From positions 1-14,102 of the forward strand of contig DAOVLE010000139.1 of NCBI GenBank assembly GCA_030631415.1: a stretch of 14,102 nucleotides of DNA. Direction: 5' to 3'. The notes under the pieces were generated by a model, which was not told the origin of the DNA, did not search any database, and worked only from the letters and a program-made list of their open reading frames with translations. Position 1 is the first letter of the stretch; each line of letters begins with the position of its first letter. Position numbers and translations under genes: made by a program. Of this stretch, positions 1-6,285 are shown piece by piece. This DNA is from JAAEQG01 sp023133475 (GTDB lineage Bacteria > Planctomycetota > Phycisphaerae > UBA1845).

Positions 1-25
1 CACCCAACGACAATGTCTCACATCC

Positions 26-63
26 CCCCATTTTCCATTTTCAATTTTCCATTTTCAATTTTC
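26..63 (-). repeat. Heptanucleotide tandem tract, T-rich variant C(C/A)ATTTT
   Basis: On the plus strand there are five consecutive 7-base units of CCATTTT or CAATTTT, preceded by a run of six C. On the minus strand, which is the coding strand of the rhomboid gene, the tract reads as AAAATGG/AAAATTG units. It begins about four bases after the rhomboid stop codon and ends at a G run followed by ATG. The same border, CATCCCCCCATTTT, recurs at 6158-6171. It is a member of the dispersed heptad family described in the findings. No function is known to me. Confidence 0.85.
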
Positions 64-67
64 TTCC

Positions 68-1015
68 TCATCCCCCAGTGTGTTTTTCCTGTTGGCGTAG
101 GCGTTCGGTTGCTTGGATCAGGATTTTTTTCTCCTGGTCGGTCAGTGTGCCGATGCCGCCCTCGCGCACCTTTGCCAGTATCTGATCTATGGTTTTTTCA
201 TCGGCTACGCGGTGTTCGACCTTTTGGCGCCAAGGCCCTGTGCCCAACCCGGGCCACAACCGGGATTGCGGTTGTGATGCCCCCCGTGGGGTGGTGGTCA
301 GTTTCCGCATGGCCCACCAGCGGTCGCCTCTCCATGCCCACCAGGCACCAAACACCAGACCGGCGAAGTGGCAGATGTCGCCGCCGTAGTTGGTGCCCAC
401 AATTCTGTAGTCGAAGTAAGGCCCCATCACAACCATGGCAATGTGCAGGAAATACACCACCCCAAGCACAAGAGCCACCGTGCGAATCTTGACCGGGAAC
501 AAAAAGTAGATGTAGACCTCAGCATGCGGGAAAAGCACCGCGGCAGCTCCCAGTAGCCCCAGCACACAACCCGACGCGCCCAAGGCTGGAACGTCCATCG
601 ACAGCCAACCCAACAAACATGCCGCCGCCAAGAGCACATTGCCCAATAACCCGCAAAGGGTGTAGATGACAAAGAACTTCCTGGGTCCCCAGACCTGTTC
701 CAGGGGCGGGCCAAAGAAGTAGAGACCGAGCATGTTCAGGAAAATATGCGTCAAGCCCGCGTGCAGGTATGTCGCGGTCAACAACCGCCAGACCTGCCCG
801 TGGTGCAGCACCGCCGAGCCCTGCATGACGCCATAGCCGTATATATAAGGCCCCAGCGCGGTAAACGTGGCTAAAACGTGGATCACGATGTTGGCGATCA
901 GTAGCTTCTTGACGACGCTGCTGACCCGGATGCCACCACCGCGATATGGCCTGGTAAACGAGCCGCGGTATGACGTGCTCGGCTCTTTGGCATAGTCTCG
1001 TTCCTGCCAACCCAT
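68..1015 (-). CDS. Rhomboid family intramembrane serine protease with C-terminal DUF6576-like tail
   Basis: This is a membrane-embedded serine protease predicted to cut single-pass membrane proteins near the outer face of the membrane. The 315-residue protein carries the catalytic serine in GASG (Ser148) and the partner histidine in the last segment (His216 in GGDICHFAG). It also has the conserved HIFLN motif (His90, Asn94) that lines the active site. About six hydrophobic segments lie between residues 36 and 228. After residue 265 comes a soluble tail (VDEKTIDQILAKV-like, then LTDQEKKIL) resembling the DUF6576 domain attached to many planctomycete and Bacteroidetes rhomboids. I chose the ATG at 1015, seven bases after the Nudix stop codon. 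A longer TTG-initiated reading would overlap the Nudix gene. No good Shine-Dalgarno sequence precedes it, so translation probably depends on coupling to the upstream gene. The substrate is unknown. Confidence 0.92.
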   Translation of the reverse strand: MGWQERDYAKEPSTSYRGSFTRPYRGGGIRVSSVVKKLLIANIVIHVLATFTALGPYIYGYGVMQGSAVLHHGQVWRLLTATYLHAGLTHIFLNMLGLYFFGPPLEQVWGPRKFFVIYTLCGLLGNVLLAAACLLGWLSMDVPALGASGCVLGLLGAAAVLFPHAEVYIYFLFPVKIRTVALVLGVVYFLHIAMVVMGPYFDYRIVGTNYGGDICHFAGLVFGAWWAWRGDRWWAMRKLTTTPRGASQPQSRLWPGLGTGPWRQKVEHRVADEKTIDQILAKVREGGIGTLTDQEKKILIQATERLRQQEKHTGG

Positions 1016-1022
1016 AATGTCA

Positions 1023-1541
1023 TCAGCCTTGCTGCAAAAAATGCCTTGCCAGGACCGCAATGGACTTGGCGTCCTCGAGCACGCCCTGGCGGAGTAATTG
1101 TAAAATTTTGTCCGGCTGCATGATCTCCACGCGAATCTGCTCCCCGGGGTCGAGCTTCTGGGCTGTCCTGGTCAGGTCCCGGGCCACGAATCCGTACATC
1201 CGCTCGGTGGAAATCCCCGGGCTGGTGTAGAACGGAGGAAGCGGCTGGAATTCGTTCGCCCGATAGCCGGTTTCCTCCTCGAGTTCGTGTCGGGCACAGT
1301 CAGCCGGGGTTTCCTCTTTCTCGAGTGTTCCGGCAGGCAATTCCAGCAATTCCCGCCCCACCGCCGGTCTGAAGTTGCGGATCATCACCAATGTCCCATC
1401 CTCCAGGATCGGCAGAATAACCACCGCACCTGGGTGAGCAACGATCTCGCGGGTTGTGCATGTGCCGTCGGGCATTGCCCGGCGGAGGCGTTCGACCGAA
1501 AATCGGGATGTTTGCAATAGCAACTCTCGCGTATTATCCAT
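1023..1541 (-). CDS. Nudix hydrolase, ADP-ribose pyrophosphatase-like
   Basis: This is a 172-residue Nudix enzyme, probably hydrolysing ADP-ribose or a related nucleoside diphosphate sugar to AMP and a sugar phosphate, with Mg2+ or Mn2+. The Nudix box runs from Gly71 to Tyr93 (GTLEKEE, then ELEEETGY). The arginine normally in the R-E-U-x-E-E core is His85 here, with an arginine one position earlier. The downstream segment TSPGISTERMYGFVA is typical of the ADP-ribose pyrophosphatase branch (YxSPGxSxE). The ATG at 1541 is preceded by GAGGAGG at an eight-base spacing. The longer open frame upstream only reads through repeat DNA and is rejected. The gene leads a two-gene operon with the rhomboid protease and diverges from dxr. 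Substrate identity is inferred from the family and not proven. Confidence 0.88.
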   Translation of the reverse strand: MDNTRELLLQTSRFSVERLRRAMPDGTCTTREIVAHPGAVVILPILEDGTLVMIRNFRPAVGRELLELPAGTLEKEETPADCARHELEEETGYRANEFQPLPPFYTSPGISTERMYGFVARDLTRTAQKLDPGEQIRVEIMQPDKILQLLRQGVLEDAKSIAVLARHFLQQG

Positions 1542-1591
1542 CCGGTCACGCCTCCTCGGTCGAAGCCCTGGTGTTCCGTGGCGCACGTACC

Positions 1592-1608
1592 GCAGGCTTC
1601 CAGCCTGC
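1592..1608. repeat. Short palindrome GCAGGCT-TCC-AGCCTGC
   Basis: A perfect 7-base inverted repeat with a three-base loop lies in the leader of the Nudix gene. It is next to the REP pair at 1616-1701 and is probably another dispersed intergenic hairpin. Only one copy is present in this window, so its repeat status is an inference. Confidence 0.6.
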
Positions 1609-1615
1609 ACAGCGG

Positions 1616-1701
1616 TTGGGTGGCCCATGGCTTTAGCCGTGGGGGACACGAATCGCGTCAGGTATTCGCGTCCCCCACCGCTAAAGCGATGGGCCACCCA
1701 A
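1616..1701 (+). repeat. BIME-like pair of REP hairpins, copy 1
   Basis: An 86-base imperfect palindrome (TTGGGTGGCCCAT at the left end, ATGGGCCACCCAA at the right end). Each arm is itself a hairpin with a TTTA or TAAA loop: the left arm is CCCATGGC-TTTA-GCCGTGGG and the right arm is CCCACCGC-TAAA-GCGATGGG. Read on one strand, the arms differ at the two positions that pair within each arm (G-C in one, C-G in the other), so each arm keeps its own fold while the long arm-to-arm stem has mismatches. The element is related in inverted orientation to the copy at 7617-7700. It lies between the divergent Nudix and dxr genes. Confidence 0.88.
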
Positions 1702-1737
1702 TCAGTACCGCGACCGTAAGGGAGCGGCCAAACCTAG

Positions 1738-1777
1738 TCGCGTCCCCCACCCACCACGAATCGCGCGGGTGGCCCAT
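1738..1777. repeat. Degenerate REP remnant
   Basis: Pieces of the same REP family appear rearranged here: TCGCGTCCCCCACC, then ACGAATCGCG, then GGGTGGCCCAT. CCACCC at 1747-1752 can still pair with GGGTGG at 1767-1772. It looks like a deleted or partly rebuilt copy adjacent to the intact element. The stretch 1702-1825 shows no gene. Confidence 0.6.
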
Positions 1778-1825
1778 TATAGGCCGATTAAGCGGCACGG
1801 GCAATTTGAGCGGCTGCCTGGAGAC

Positions 1826-1854
1826 TTGTCACCTTCGCAAAACAGACATACAAT
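1826..1854 (+). promoter_or_regulatory. Sigma70-like promoter of dxr
   Basis: TTGTCA (1826-1831) and TACAAT (1849-1854) each match five of six consensus bases and are separated by exactly 17 bases. A transcript would start near 1861, giving a leader of about 47 bases. A small hairpin, CAATC-GTAA-GATTG (1851-1864), overlaps the predicted start. It reads toward dxr and rseP. Confidence 0.65.
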
Positions 1855-1907
1855 CGTAAGATTGTCCGTTTCCCGTGCGTGAATTCGTAGAACCAACAGG
1901 ACAGAGG

Positions 1908-3059
1908 ATGCAGCAACGGATCGCTATATTGGGCTCGACCGGGTCGATCGGGCAAAGCACGCTCGAGGTGGTCGATCACCTGAACTCGCGGTGCAGGGTG
2001 GTTGGATTGGCTGCCGGTTCACGTGTCGGCGAGTTGGCCCGCCAGGCCCACCAATATAACCCCGCCTGCGTGGCGATTGCGGACAGTTCCCGCTTCACCG
2101 AGCTTTCCGAGGCGCTCGGCGGGCAGTGCACCGTGCTGAACGGAGAGCGGGGGCTGGTGCAGTTGGTCGAACAATCGGATTGCGATTGTGTAGTGGCGGC
2201 TATCGTCGGTGCAGCCGGTCTTCCCGCCACGTTGCGGGCTGTCGAGTTGGGCAAGACCGTCGCGTTGGCCAACAAGGAAACCCTGGTGGTGGCTGGTTCG
2301 ATCATCATGCCGTTGGCCCGGCGCACGGAGGCGAACTTGATCCCCATCGACAGCGAGCATTCGGCGATTTATCAGGCTATGCACGCGGGGCGGAAGTGCG
2401 AGGTCCGCAAGGTATACCTCACCGCCTCGGGAGGCCCGTTCCGCACCACCGCAGTCGAGGAAATGGAAAATGCCACCCTACAGGATGCACTCAATCACCC
2501 CACCTGGTCCATGGGCCCGAAAATCACCCTCGATTCCGCCACCATGATGAACAAAGCCCTGGAGATAGTGGAGGCCAAGTGGTTGTTCGATCTGCAACCG
2601 GAACAGATTGAGGTGGTTATCCACCCCGAGTCGATCATCCATTCACTGGTCGAGTTTTGTGATGGGTCGGTGGTGGCTCAACTGGGCACCCCGGACATGC
2701 GGACCCCGATCCAATACGCCATCACCTACCCCGAGCGTCTGCCCGGTTGCTGTAAGCCGTTGGACCTGGTGCACATTGGGCGGATGAACTTCCACGCCCC
2801 GGACTTTGAGAAGTTTTCAGCCCTTCGCCTGGGCTACGAAGCCGCACGCCGTGGAGGGACCGCCGGGGCGGTGCTCAGCGCAGCCAACGAAACCGCCGTC
2901 GAGTTGTTCAGGGCGGGGGGCATCCGCTTCGGGGAGATCGTAGAGATTAACAAACAGGTTTTGGAACAACACGAATTTGTTCCCGAGCCCACCATCGCAC
3001 AGCTTTTCGCTGCCGATCAGTGGGCACGCAATGAGGTAAAACAATGTCTCACCTGCTAG
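1908..3059 (+). CDS. dxr: 1-deoxy-D-xylulose 5-phosphate reductoisomerase
   Basis: This cytosolic enzyme converts 1-deoxy-D-xylulose 5-phosphate to 2-C-methyl-D-erythritol 4-phosphate using NADPH, the committed step of the MEP isoprenoid pathway. The 383-residue protein has the NADPH-binding GSTGSIG (residues 9-15) and the metal ligands Asp148 and Glu150 in IDSEHSA. It also has the substrate loop LTASGGPF (Ser174), Trp200 of the flexible lid, and DSATMMNKALE with Asn215, Lys216 and metal ligand Glu219. HPESIIHSLVEF follows. All key residues of the E. coli enzyme are present and the length is normal. The ATG at 1908 has AGGA six bases upstream. An in-frame GTG at 1875 is a poorer choice. The 3' end overlaps the rseP start by 16 bases, so the two genes are translationally coupled, a pairing common in bacteria. 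The target of fosmidomycin is this enzyme. Confidence 0.97.
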   Translation: MQQRIAILGSTGSIGQSTLEVVDHLNSRCRVVGLAAGSRVGELARQAHQYNPACVAIADSSRFTELSEALGGQCTVLNGERGLVQLVEQSDCDCVVAAIVGAAGLPATLRAVELGKTVALANKETLVVAGSIIMPLARRTEANLIPIDSEHSAIYQAMHAGRKCEVRKVYLTASGGPFRTTAVEEMENATLQDALNHPTWSMGPKITLDSATMMNKALEIVEAKWLFDLQPEQIEVVIHPESIIHSLVEFCDGSVVAQLGTPDMRTPIQYAITYPERLPGCCKPLDLVHIGRMNFHAPDFEKFSALRLGYEAARRGGTAGAVLSAANETAVELFRAGGIRFGEIVEINKQVLEQHEFVPEPTIAQLFAADQWARNEVKQCLTC

Positions 3060-5236
3060 CCGGCATCTCGATCGGGTCGTTTATTGGGGCGGCCTGGACG
3101 CTTATTTTGGCCTGTATAGGCTTCGGTGCGGTGATCTTCGTCCACGAACTGGGCCACTTCATGGTGGCTAAGTGGTGCGGTGTCCGCGTGGAGAAGTTCG
3201 CCGTCGGTTTCTTCCGCGAAATTTTCGGGTTCACCAGGGGCGAAACGCGATATTCGTTCAACATCCTCCCCCTGGGCGGATATGTGAAGATGCTAGGCCA
3301 AGAGGATTTCGACATCGACAAATCCGGCGAGTTGTATGTCAAGGACAATCCCCGCTCGTTCACCAACAAACCGGTCGGGCAGCGGATGTTGATCGTTTCC
3401 GCCGGGGTGGTGATGAACGTGATTTTTGCCGGGCTACTGTTCATGATCGTCTACATGGTCGGTATGCAGGGCACCTCCACTGAAGTGGGCTACGCGCAGC
3501 CGAACTGGCCTGCGGCGGAGGCGGGGATTCAGCCGGGGGATGTTATCGAGCGCATCGACGGCCGAGAGATCGTGGAGTTCTCCGACCTGCGGTATGCCGT
3601 CATGCTGTCTGAACCGCTGGAGCCCTGCGATTTCCAGGTCCGACGTCAGGGCGAGATCAAGCATCTCAAGATGACCCCGCTCAACAATAGAAACCTGGGG
3701 CTTTTGCAGATCGGTGTTGAACCGGCGGTGACCCGCAAGATCGGCAAGGTCGGGATGGGGTTCGATCCGGACTGTGAGAGCCTCCTCCGCGTCAACGATG
3801 TGATCGTGGAGCTGAACGGGTTGCCGGTCACCGACGAAAATGCCAACGAAATGATGTACAAGTTGCGGTATACCCCGGCTGAGGTTACTCGGGCGGTGGT
3901 CGAGCGGAAGGTGCCCGACGCCCCGGAGGCAGAGGCCCGCCGAGTGGAAGTCAAACTTCCCGTGCAGTTCCGCATTTATCCGAGCGACCGGAAGGACAAG
4001 GAGGCGTTGTATGCCAACATCCTGGGCCTCACGCCGCTGACACAGATCGCCTCGGTTGACAATGACGGGCGGGCCTATCTCGGCGGGCTCAAGACCGGCG
4101 ACGTGGTCCTCAAGTGGGGCTCGCGGTGGTATCCGACCTACGGGGACATCTCCAAAAGCATCGAGGAAAACGGCGAAATCGACATCCCCATCATCGTCGA
4201 ACGCAACGGCAAGCAGGCCAGGCTGACAGTCAGGCCTAAGGTCAAGACCAGGCCTTTGGGGTTAGGCAAAAGCGGCAAGCCGAAGATCGGCGCTCAACTT
4301 GACATATACGCCGGCGAGCTGGTGCGTATCGGGGCGGTGGCTGACACCATTGACGGGAAACCGTCGCCCGCCGCCCAAGCCGGAATCCAACAGGGGGCAC
4401 TGATCACCGAGGTGGACGGCCGACCGGTTCACACCTGGCTCGAGCTTATCGACCTCTTCCGCGAGAACGCCGGTTCGGCTGTGACTCTTGGCTACCAGTT
4501 GCGGGGAAAGGGCTTCACCTGCGAATTCGAGGTGCCGCCGACCATCCGCACCCTGCTGGAGCTTCCGCCACATGCCCAAATCACCGCTATCGACGGTGAG
4601 GAGAACATCAGCATCGACATCAACGGGCGACAACGAACCATCGCGGTCAGCACTCCATTCGGGTTGCGCGAGATACTCAAGACCAAAATCGGCCAAACCG
4701 TGACGGTAACCTATGCCAAGTCTCCCTTTGAGCAAAGCCGCACCACCGAGTTGCTCATCTCCGAGAACATGATCGACCCCTGGTTAGGCCGAATCCTCTA
4801 CGGAGTGGACGTAACCCTCCTGCCAGCCACCAAACTTATCCAGAAAGGCCCGCTGGGGGCAATCAAGCTTGGTGCCAAGAAGACTGTCTACTTCATCGTC
4901 AGCGTTTACACCATGATGGAGCGGATGATCTTCTCGCGTAGTCTGGGCGTGGAAAACCTCTCCGGCCCGGTTGGAATCGCCAAAATTGCCTGGAACTTCG
5001 CCGAACGCGGTTTTGTGGACCTGCTCTATTTCCTGGCGATAATCTCCGCCAACCTCGCGGTGCTCAACTTCCTGCCGCTACCCATCGTGGACGGCGGATT
5101 GATGATCTTCCTCATCATCGAGAAGATCAAGGGCAGCCCGGTCAACCTGAAGATTCAGATGGCCACCCAGGTGATAGGCCTGATTCTGATTGGAGCAGCC
5201 TTCGTATTCGTCACCATCCAGGACCTGACCAGGTGA
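3044..5236 (+). CDS. rseP: RIP (site-2) zinc metalloprotease RseP with an expanded PDZ region
   Basis: This is an intramembrane metalloprotease that cuts transmembrane segments, classically of anti-sigma factors and remnant signal peptides. The zinc motif HELGH (His34, Glu35, His38) sits in the first membrane segment, and NFLPLPIVDGG (Asp683) in a C-terminal segment supplies the third ligand. LSGPVGIA near residue 639 is also typical. The protein has 730 residues, against about 450 for E. coli RseP. The excess lies between the membrane segments, where I can see about four PDZ-like units: near 146-205, 228-305, 332-398 and 427-495. A possible fifth lies near 508-575. The ATG at 3044 has GAGGT six bases upstream, inside the end of dxr. 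A regulatory partner (anti-sigma factor) is not in the window. Assignment to the family is firm, but PDZ boundaries are approximate. Confidence 0.95.
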   Translation: MSHLLAGISIGSFIGAAWTLILACIGFGAVIFVHELGHFMVAKWCGVRVEKFAVGFFREIFGFTRGETRYSFNILPLGGYVKMLGQEDFDIDKSGELYVKDNPRSFTNKPVGQRMLIVSAGVVMNVIFAGLLFMIVYMVGMQGTSTEVGYAQPNWPAAEAGIQPGDVIERIDGREIVEFSDLRYAVMLSEPLEPCDFQVRRQGEIKHLKMTPLNNRNLGLLQIGVEPAVTRKIGKVGMGFDPDCESLLRVNDVIVELNGLPVTDENANEMMYKLRYTPAEVTRAVVERKVPDAPEAEARRVEVKLPVQFRIYPSDRKDKEALYANILGLTPLTQIASVDNDGRAYLGGLKTGDVVLKWGSRWYPTYGDISKSIEENGEIDIPIIVERNGKQARLTVRPKVKTRPLGLGKSGKPKIGAQLDIYAGELVRIGAVADTIDGKPSPAAQAGIQQGALITEVDGRPVHTWLELIDLFRENAGSAVTLGYQLRGKGFTCEFEVPPTIRTLLELPPHAQITAIDGEENISIDINGRQRTIAVSTPFGLREILKTKIGQTVTVTYAKSPFEQSRTTELLISENMIDPWLGRILYGVDVTLLPATKLIQKGPLGAIKLGAKKTVYFIVSVYTMMERMIFSRSLGVENLSGPVGIAKIAWNFAERGFVDLLYFLAIISANLAVLNFLPLPIVDGGLMIFLIIEKIKGSPVNLKIQMATQVIGLILIGAAFVFVTIQDLTR

Positions 5237-5253
5237 TGGGGGGAAGCTGTCAG

Positions 5254-5358
5254 TAGGGCGGGTTCCACCCGCCATCCCACGTCAAGAAGCCGCCTCATGC
5301 CAAGAAGGCGGGTAAAACCCGCCCTACGACAAGAAGGCGGGTAGAACCCGCCCTACAA
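5254..5358. repeat. Cluster of GGCGGGT/ACCCGCC hairpins between convergent genes
   Basis: Three hairpins of one family lie here. The first is GGCGGGT-TCC-ACCCGCC at 5257-5273. Then come two direct repeats of 29 bases (5301-5329 and 5330-5358), each CAAGAA followed by GGCGGGT, a loop of AAA or AGA, ACCCGCC and CTAC. A partial CAAGAAGCCGCC precedes them. A related smaller hairpin is at 5980-5992. They separate the ends of rseP and rplU and could end transcription in both directions, although there is no clear T run. The cluster starts with AGCTGTCAG, one unit of the heptad family seen at 7592. Confidence 0.8.
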
Positions 5359-5383
5359 TTGCGCTTATTCCGGTAAACTCGCG

Positions 5384-5713
5384 CTAGGCCTCGATACCGG
5401 GGGCCTCGATCTTGTCTATTTGGATTTGCAGATATCGCTGGCGATGCCCTTGCTTACGCCGGTATCCCTTGCGACGTTTCATCTTGAAGATCGTAACCTT
5501 ATCGCCCTTGATCTCGTTTTTGATCGACGCGCTGACCTTTGCATCCGGCACAAGGGGCTGTCCGATGCGGGCGTTTTCGCCCTCACCCACCATGAGCACA
5601 TTCTCGAAGACGAGCTTGTCGGTGTCCTCCGGGACATCCTGAAGCTGAATCTCGATCGTGTCGCCCTCCCGGACGTTGTATTGGTTGCCTCTGTCTTCGA
5701 TAATTGCGTACAC
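5384..5713 (-). CDS. rplU: 50S ribosomal protein bL21
   Basis: This is a ribosomal protein of the large subunit that binds 23S rRNA. The 109-residue protein is close to the usual length of about 103 and ends with the family signature KMKRRKGYRRKQGHRQ followed by RYLQIQI. The N-terminus, YAIIEDRGNQYNVREGD, is also typical. The start is a GTG, chosen because the next residues fit the family and because AGGAG lies about nine to ten bases upstream. In many bacteria rplU is followed by rpmA (bL27). Here the downstream side is the end of rseP, so no rpmA is linked. The gene has its own promoter (5820-5848) and a leader hairpin (5764-5798). Confidence 0.96.
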   Translation of the reverse strand: MYAIIEDRGNQYNVREGDTIEIQLQDVPEDTDKLVFENVLMVGEGENARIGQPLVPDAKVSASIKNEIKGDKVTIFKMKRRKGYRRKQGHRQRYLQIQIDKIEAPGIEA

Positions 5714-5763
5714 CGCTTCAGCTCTCCTGCCACTGGGTCGCCGTAGATTGCCTTATACTCTTC

Positions 5764-5798
5764 GCCCAATAGCAACCCCTTCATCGGGTTGCACGGGC
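5764..5798 (-). promoter_or_regulatory. Leader hairpin of rplU, candidate autoregulatory element
   Basis: On the rplU strand, GCCC-GT-GCAACCC, a seven-base loop GATGAAG, GGGTTGC-TATT-GGGC forms a 7-base-pair stem with a 4-base-pair outer stem. It lies inside the predicted leader of about 100 bases, between the promoter and the ribosome-binding site. Ribosomal protein leaders that bind their own product, including L21 leaders in Firmicutes, are established. That this one does so is inference. Confidence 0.45.
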
Positions 5799-5819
5799 AT
5801 CCAACTCACCGAATCCCGT

Positions 5820-5848
5820 ATTATGGAGTAAGCAGCACATGGCGTCAA
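5820..5848 (-). promoter_or_regulatory. Sigma70-like promoter of rplU
   Basis: On the minus strand TTGACG (5843-5848) and CATAAT (5820-5825) are separated by exactly 17 bases, each matching five of six consensus bases. A transcript would start near 5812. The GGCAAGA heptad tract ends five bases upstream of the -35 hexamer, where an UP element would lie. Confidence 0.68.
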
Positions 5849-5853
5849 GAGCA

Positions 5854-5919
5854 GGCAAGAGGCAAGAGGCAAGAGGCAAGAGGCAAGAGGCAAAAGGCAA
5901 CAAGGCAACAAGGCAACAA
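5854..5919. repeat. Tandem GGCAAGA heptads passing into GGCAACAA octamers
   Basis: Five perfect GGCAAGA units (5854-5888), one GGCAAAA variant (5889-5895) and three GGCAACAA units (5896-5919) follow each other without a gap. The change of unit length from seven to eight within one tract suggests slippage. A short open frame on the minus strand consists of the repeat translated and is not credible as a gene. Confidence 0.9.
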
Positions 5920-5924
5920 GGTGT

Positions 5925-5960
5925 CGCGCTAGGCCCGGCATTTATGCCGGGCCTAACGCG
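5925..5960. repeat. Hairpin TAGGCCCGGCA-TTTA-TGCCGGGCCTA
   Basis: An 11-base perfect inverted repeat has a TTTA loop and extends to 16 pairs with one mismatch (CGCG at both ends). The loop is the same as in the REP arms at 1616 and 7617. It lies in the divergent gap between rplU and the aminotransferase gene. Confidence 0.75.
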
Positions 5961-5979
5961 GGTTATTCAGTTACAACAG

Positions 5980-5996
5980 CGGGTGAAACCCGTCCT
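5980..5996. repeat. Single CGGGT-GAA-ACCCG hairpin
   Basis: A 5-base inverted repeat followed by TCCTAC belongs to the same GGGT/ACCC family as the cluster at 5254-5358, but is shorter and more diverged. Confidence 0.55.
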
Positions 5997-6030
5997 ACAA
6001 GTATGATTACGCCGTTTTTCAGTTTTTCGC

Positions 6031-6047
6031 GCTCCCCGTTGGGGAGC
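6031..6047. repeat. Palindrome GCTCCCC-GTT-GGGGAGC
   Basis: A perfect 7-base inverted repeat with a three-base loop. There is no T run next to the stem in a sense that would make a terminator for a neighbouring gene. Only one copy is in the window. From here to 6113 I see nothing else. Confidence 0.55.
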
Positions 6048-6113
6048 CGCTAAACGCTACGGATTTGTCACCGCCAAGCACACGCCGGCACGGTTACGAT
6101 CACCGCGCTTCTC

Positions 6114-6146
6114 CATTCTCAATTCTCCATTCTCCATTCTCAATTC
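6114..6146. repeat. Heptanucleotide tract, C(C/A)ATTCT variant
   Basis: The 33 bases consist of CATTCTC-type heptads. The tract is identical to the arm at 10774-10806 except for one base (A for C near the end), 4.6 kb away. It therefore belongs to the same dispersed family as the tracts at 26-63, 6158-6200, 10651-10683 and 10774-10806. Confidence 0.85.
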
Positions 6147-6157
6147 ATCACGCTTCC

Positions 6158-6200
6158 CATCCCCCCATTTTTCATTTTCAATTTTCAATTTTCAATTTTC
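6158..6200. repeat. Heptanucleotide tract, C(C/A)ATTTT variant, copy 2
   Basis: The tract begins CATCCCCCCATTTT, the same border as at 21-34, and continues as CAATTTT units. It is separated from the ATTCT tract by only 11 bases, so two sequence variants of one family sit side by side in the same orientation. Confidence 0.85.
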
Positions 6201-6256
6201 CGCGTGCTCCGCGATGAATTAGATGCGATTGCCCTGATAGGTGGGTTTTGTGTCCC

Positions 6257-6285
6257 TTGACATGGCGATGCATGGTCCGTATTTG
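6257..6285 (+). promoter_or_regulatory. Possible promoter of the aminotransferase-pckA unit
   Basis: TTGACA (6257-6262) is a perfect -35 hexamer. TATTTG (6280-6285), at a 17-base spacing, is a weak -10. A transcript starting near 6292 would have a leader of about 76 bases before the ATG at 6368. Confidence 0.4.

Noticed and set aside
13..492. Open frame of 159 codons on the plus strand
   Set aside because: It lies antisense to the rhomboid gene, begins in repeat DNA and shows no recognisable domain. The opposite strand has all rhomboid motifs.
1542..1697. N-terminal extension of the Nudix protein
   Set aside because: The extra 52 codons read through the REP pair and a palindrome. The ATG at 1541 has a strong ribosome-binding site and fits the family.
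2126..2611. Open frame of 161 codons inside dxr
   Set aside because: It is a shadow of dxr, which has every catalytic motif in the other frame.
4262..4735. Open frame of 157 codons on the minus strand inside rseP
   Set aside because: It is an antisense shadow of the PDZ region with no recognisable features.
5254..5358. Possible CRISPR array
   Set aside because: The repeats are contiguous hairpins without unique spacers, and no cas gene is present.
5753..5941. Open frame of 62 codons on the minus strand
   Set aside because: Its sequence is the GGCAAGA heptad tract translated, and it covers the rplU promoter and leader.
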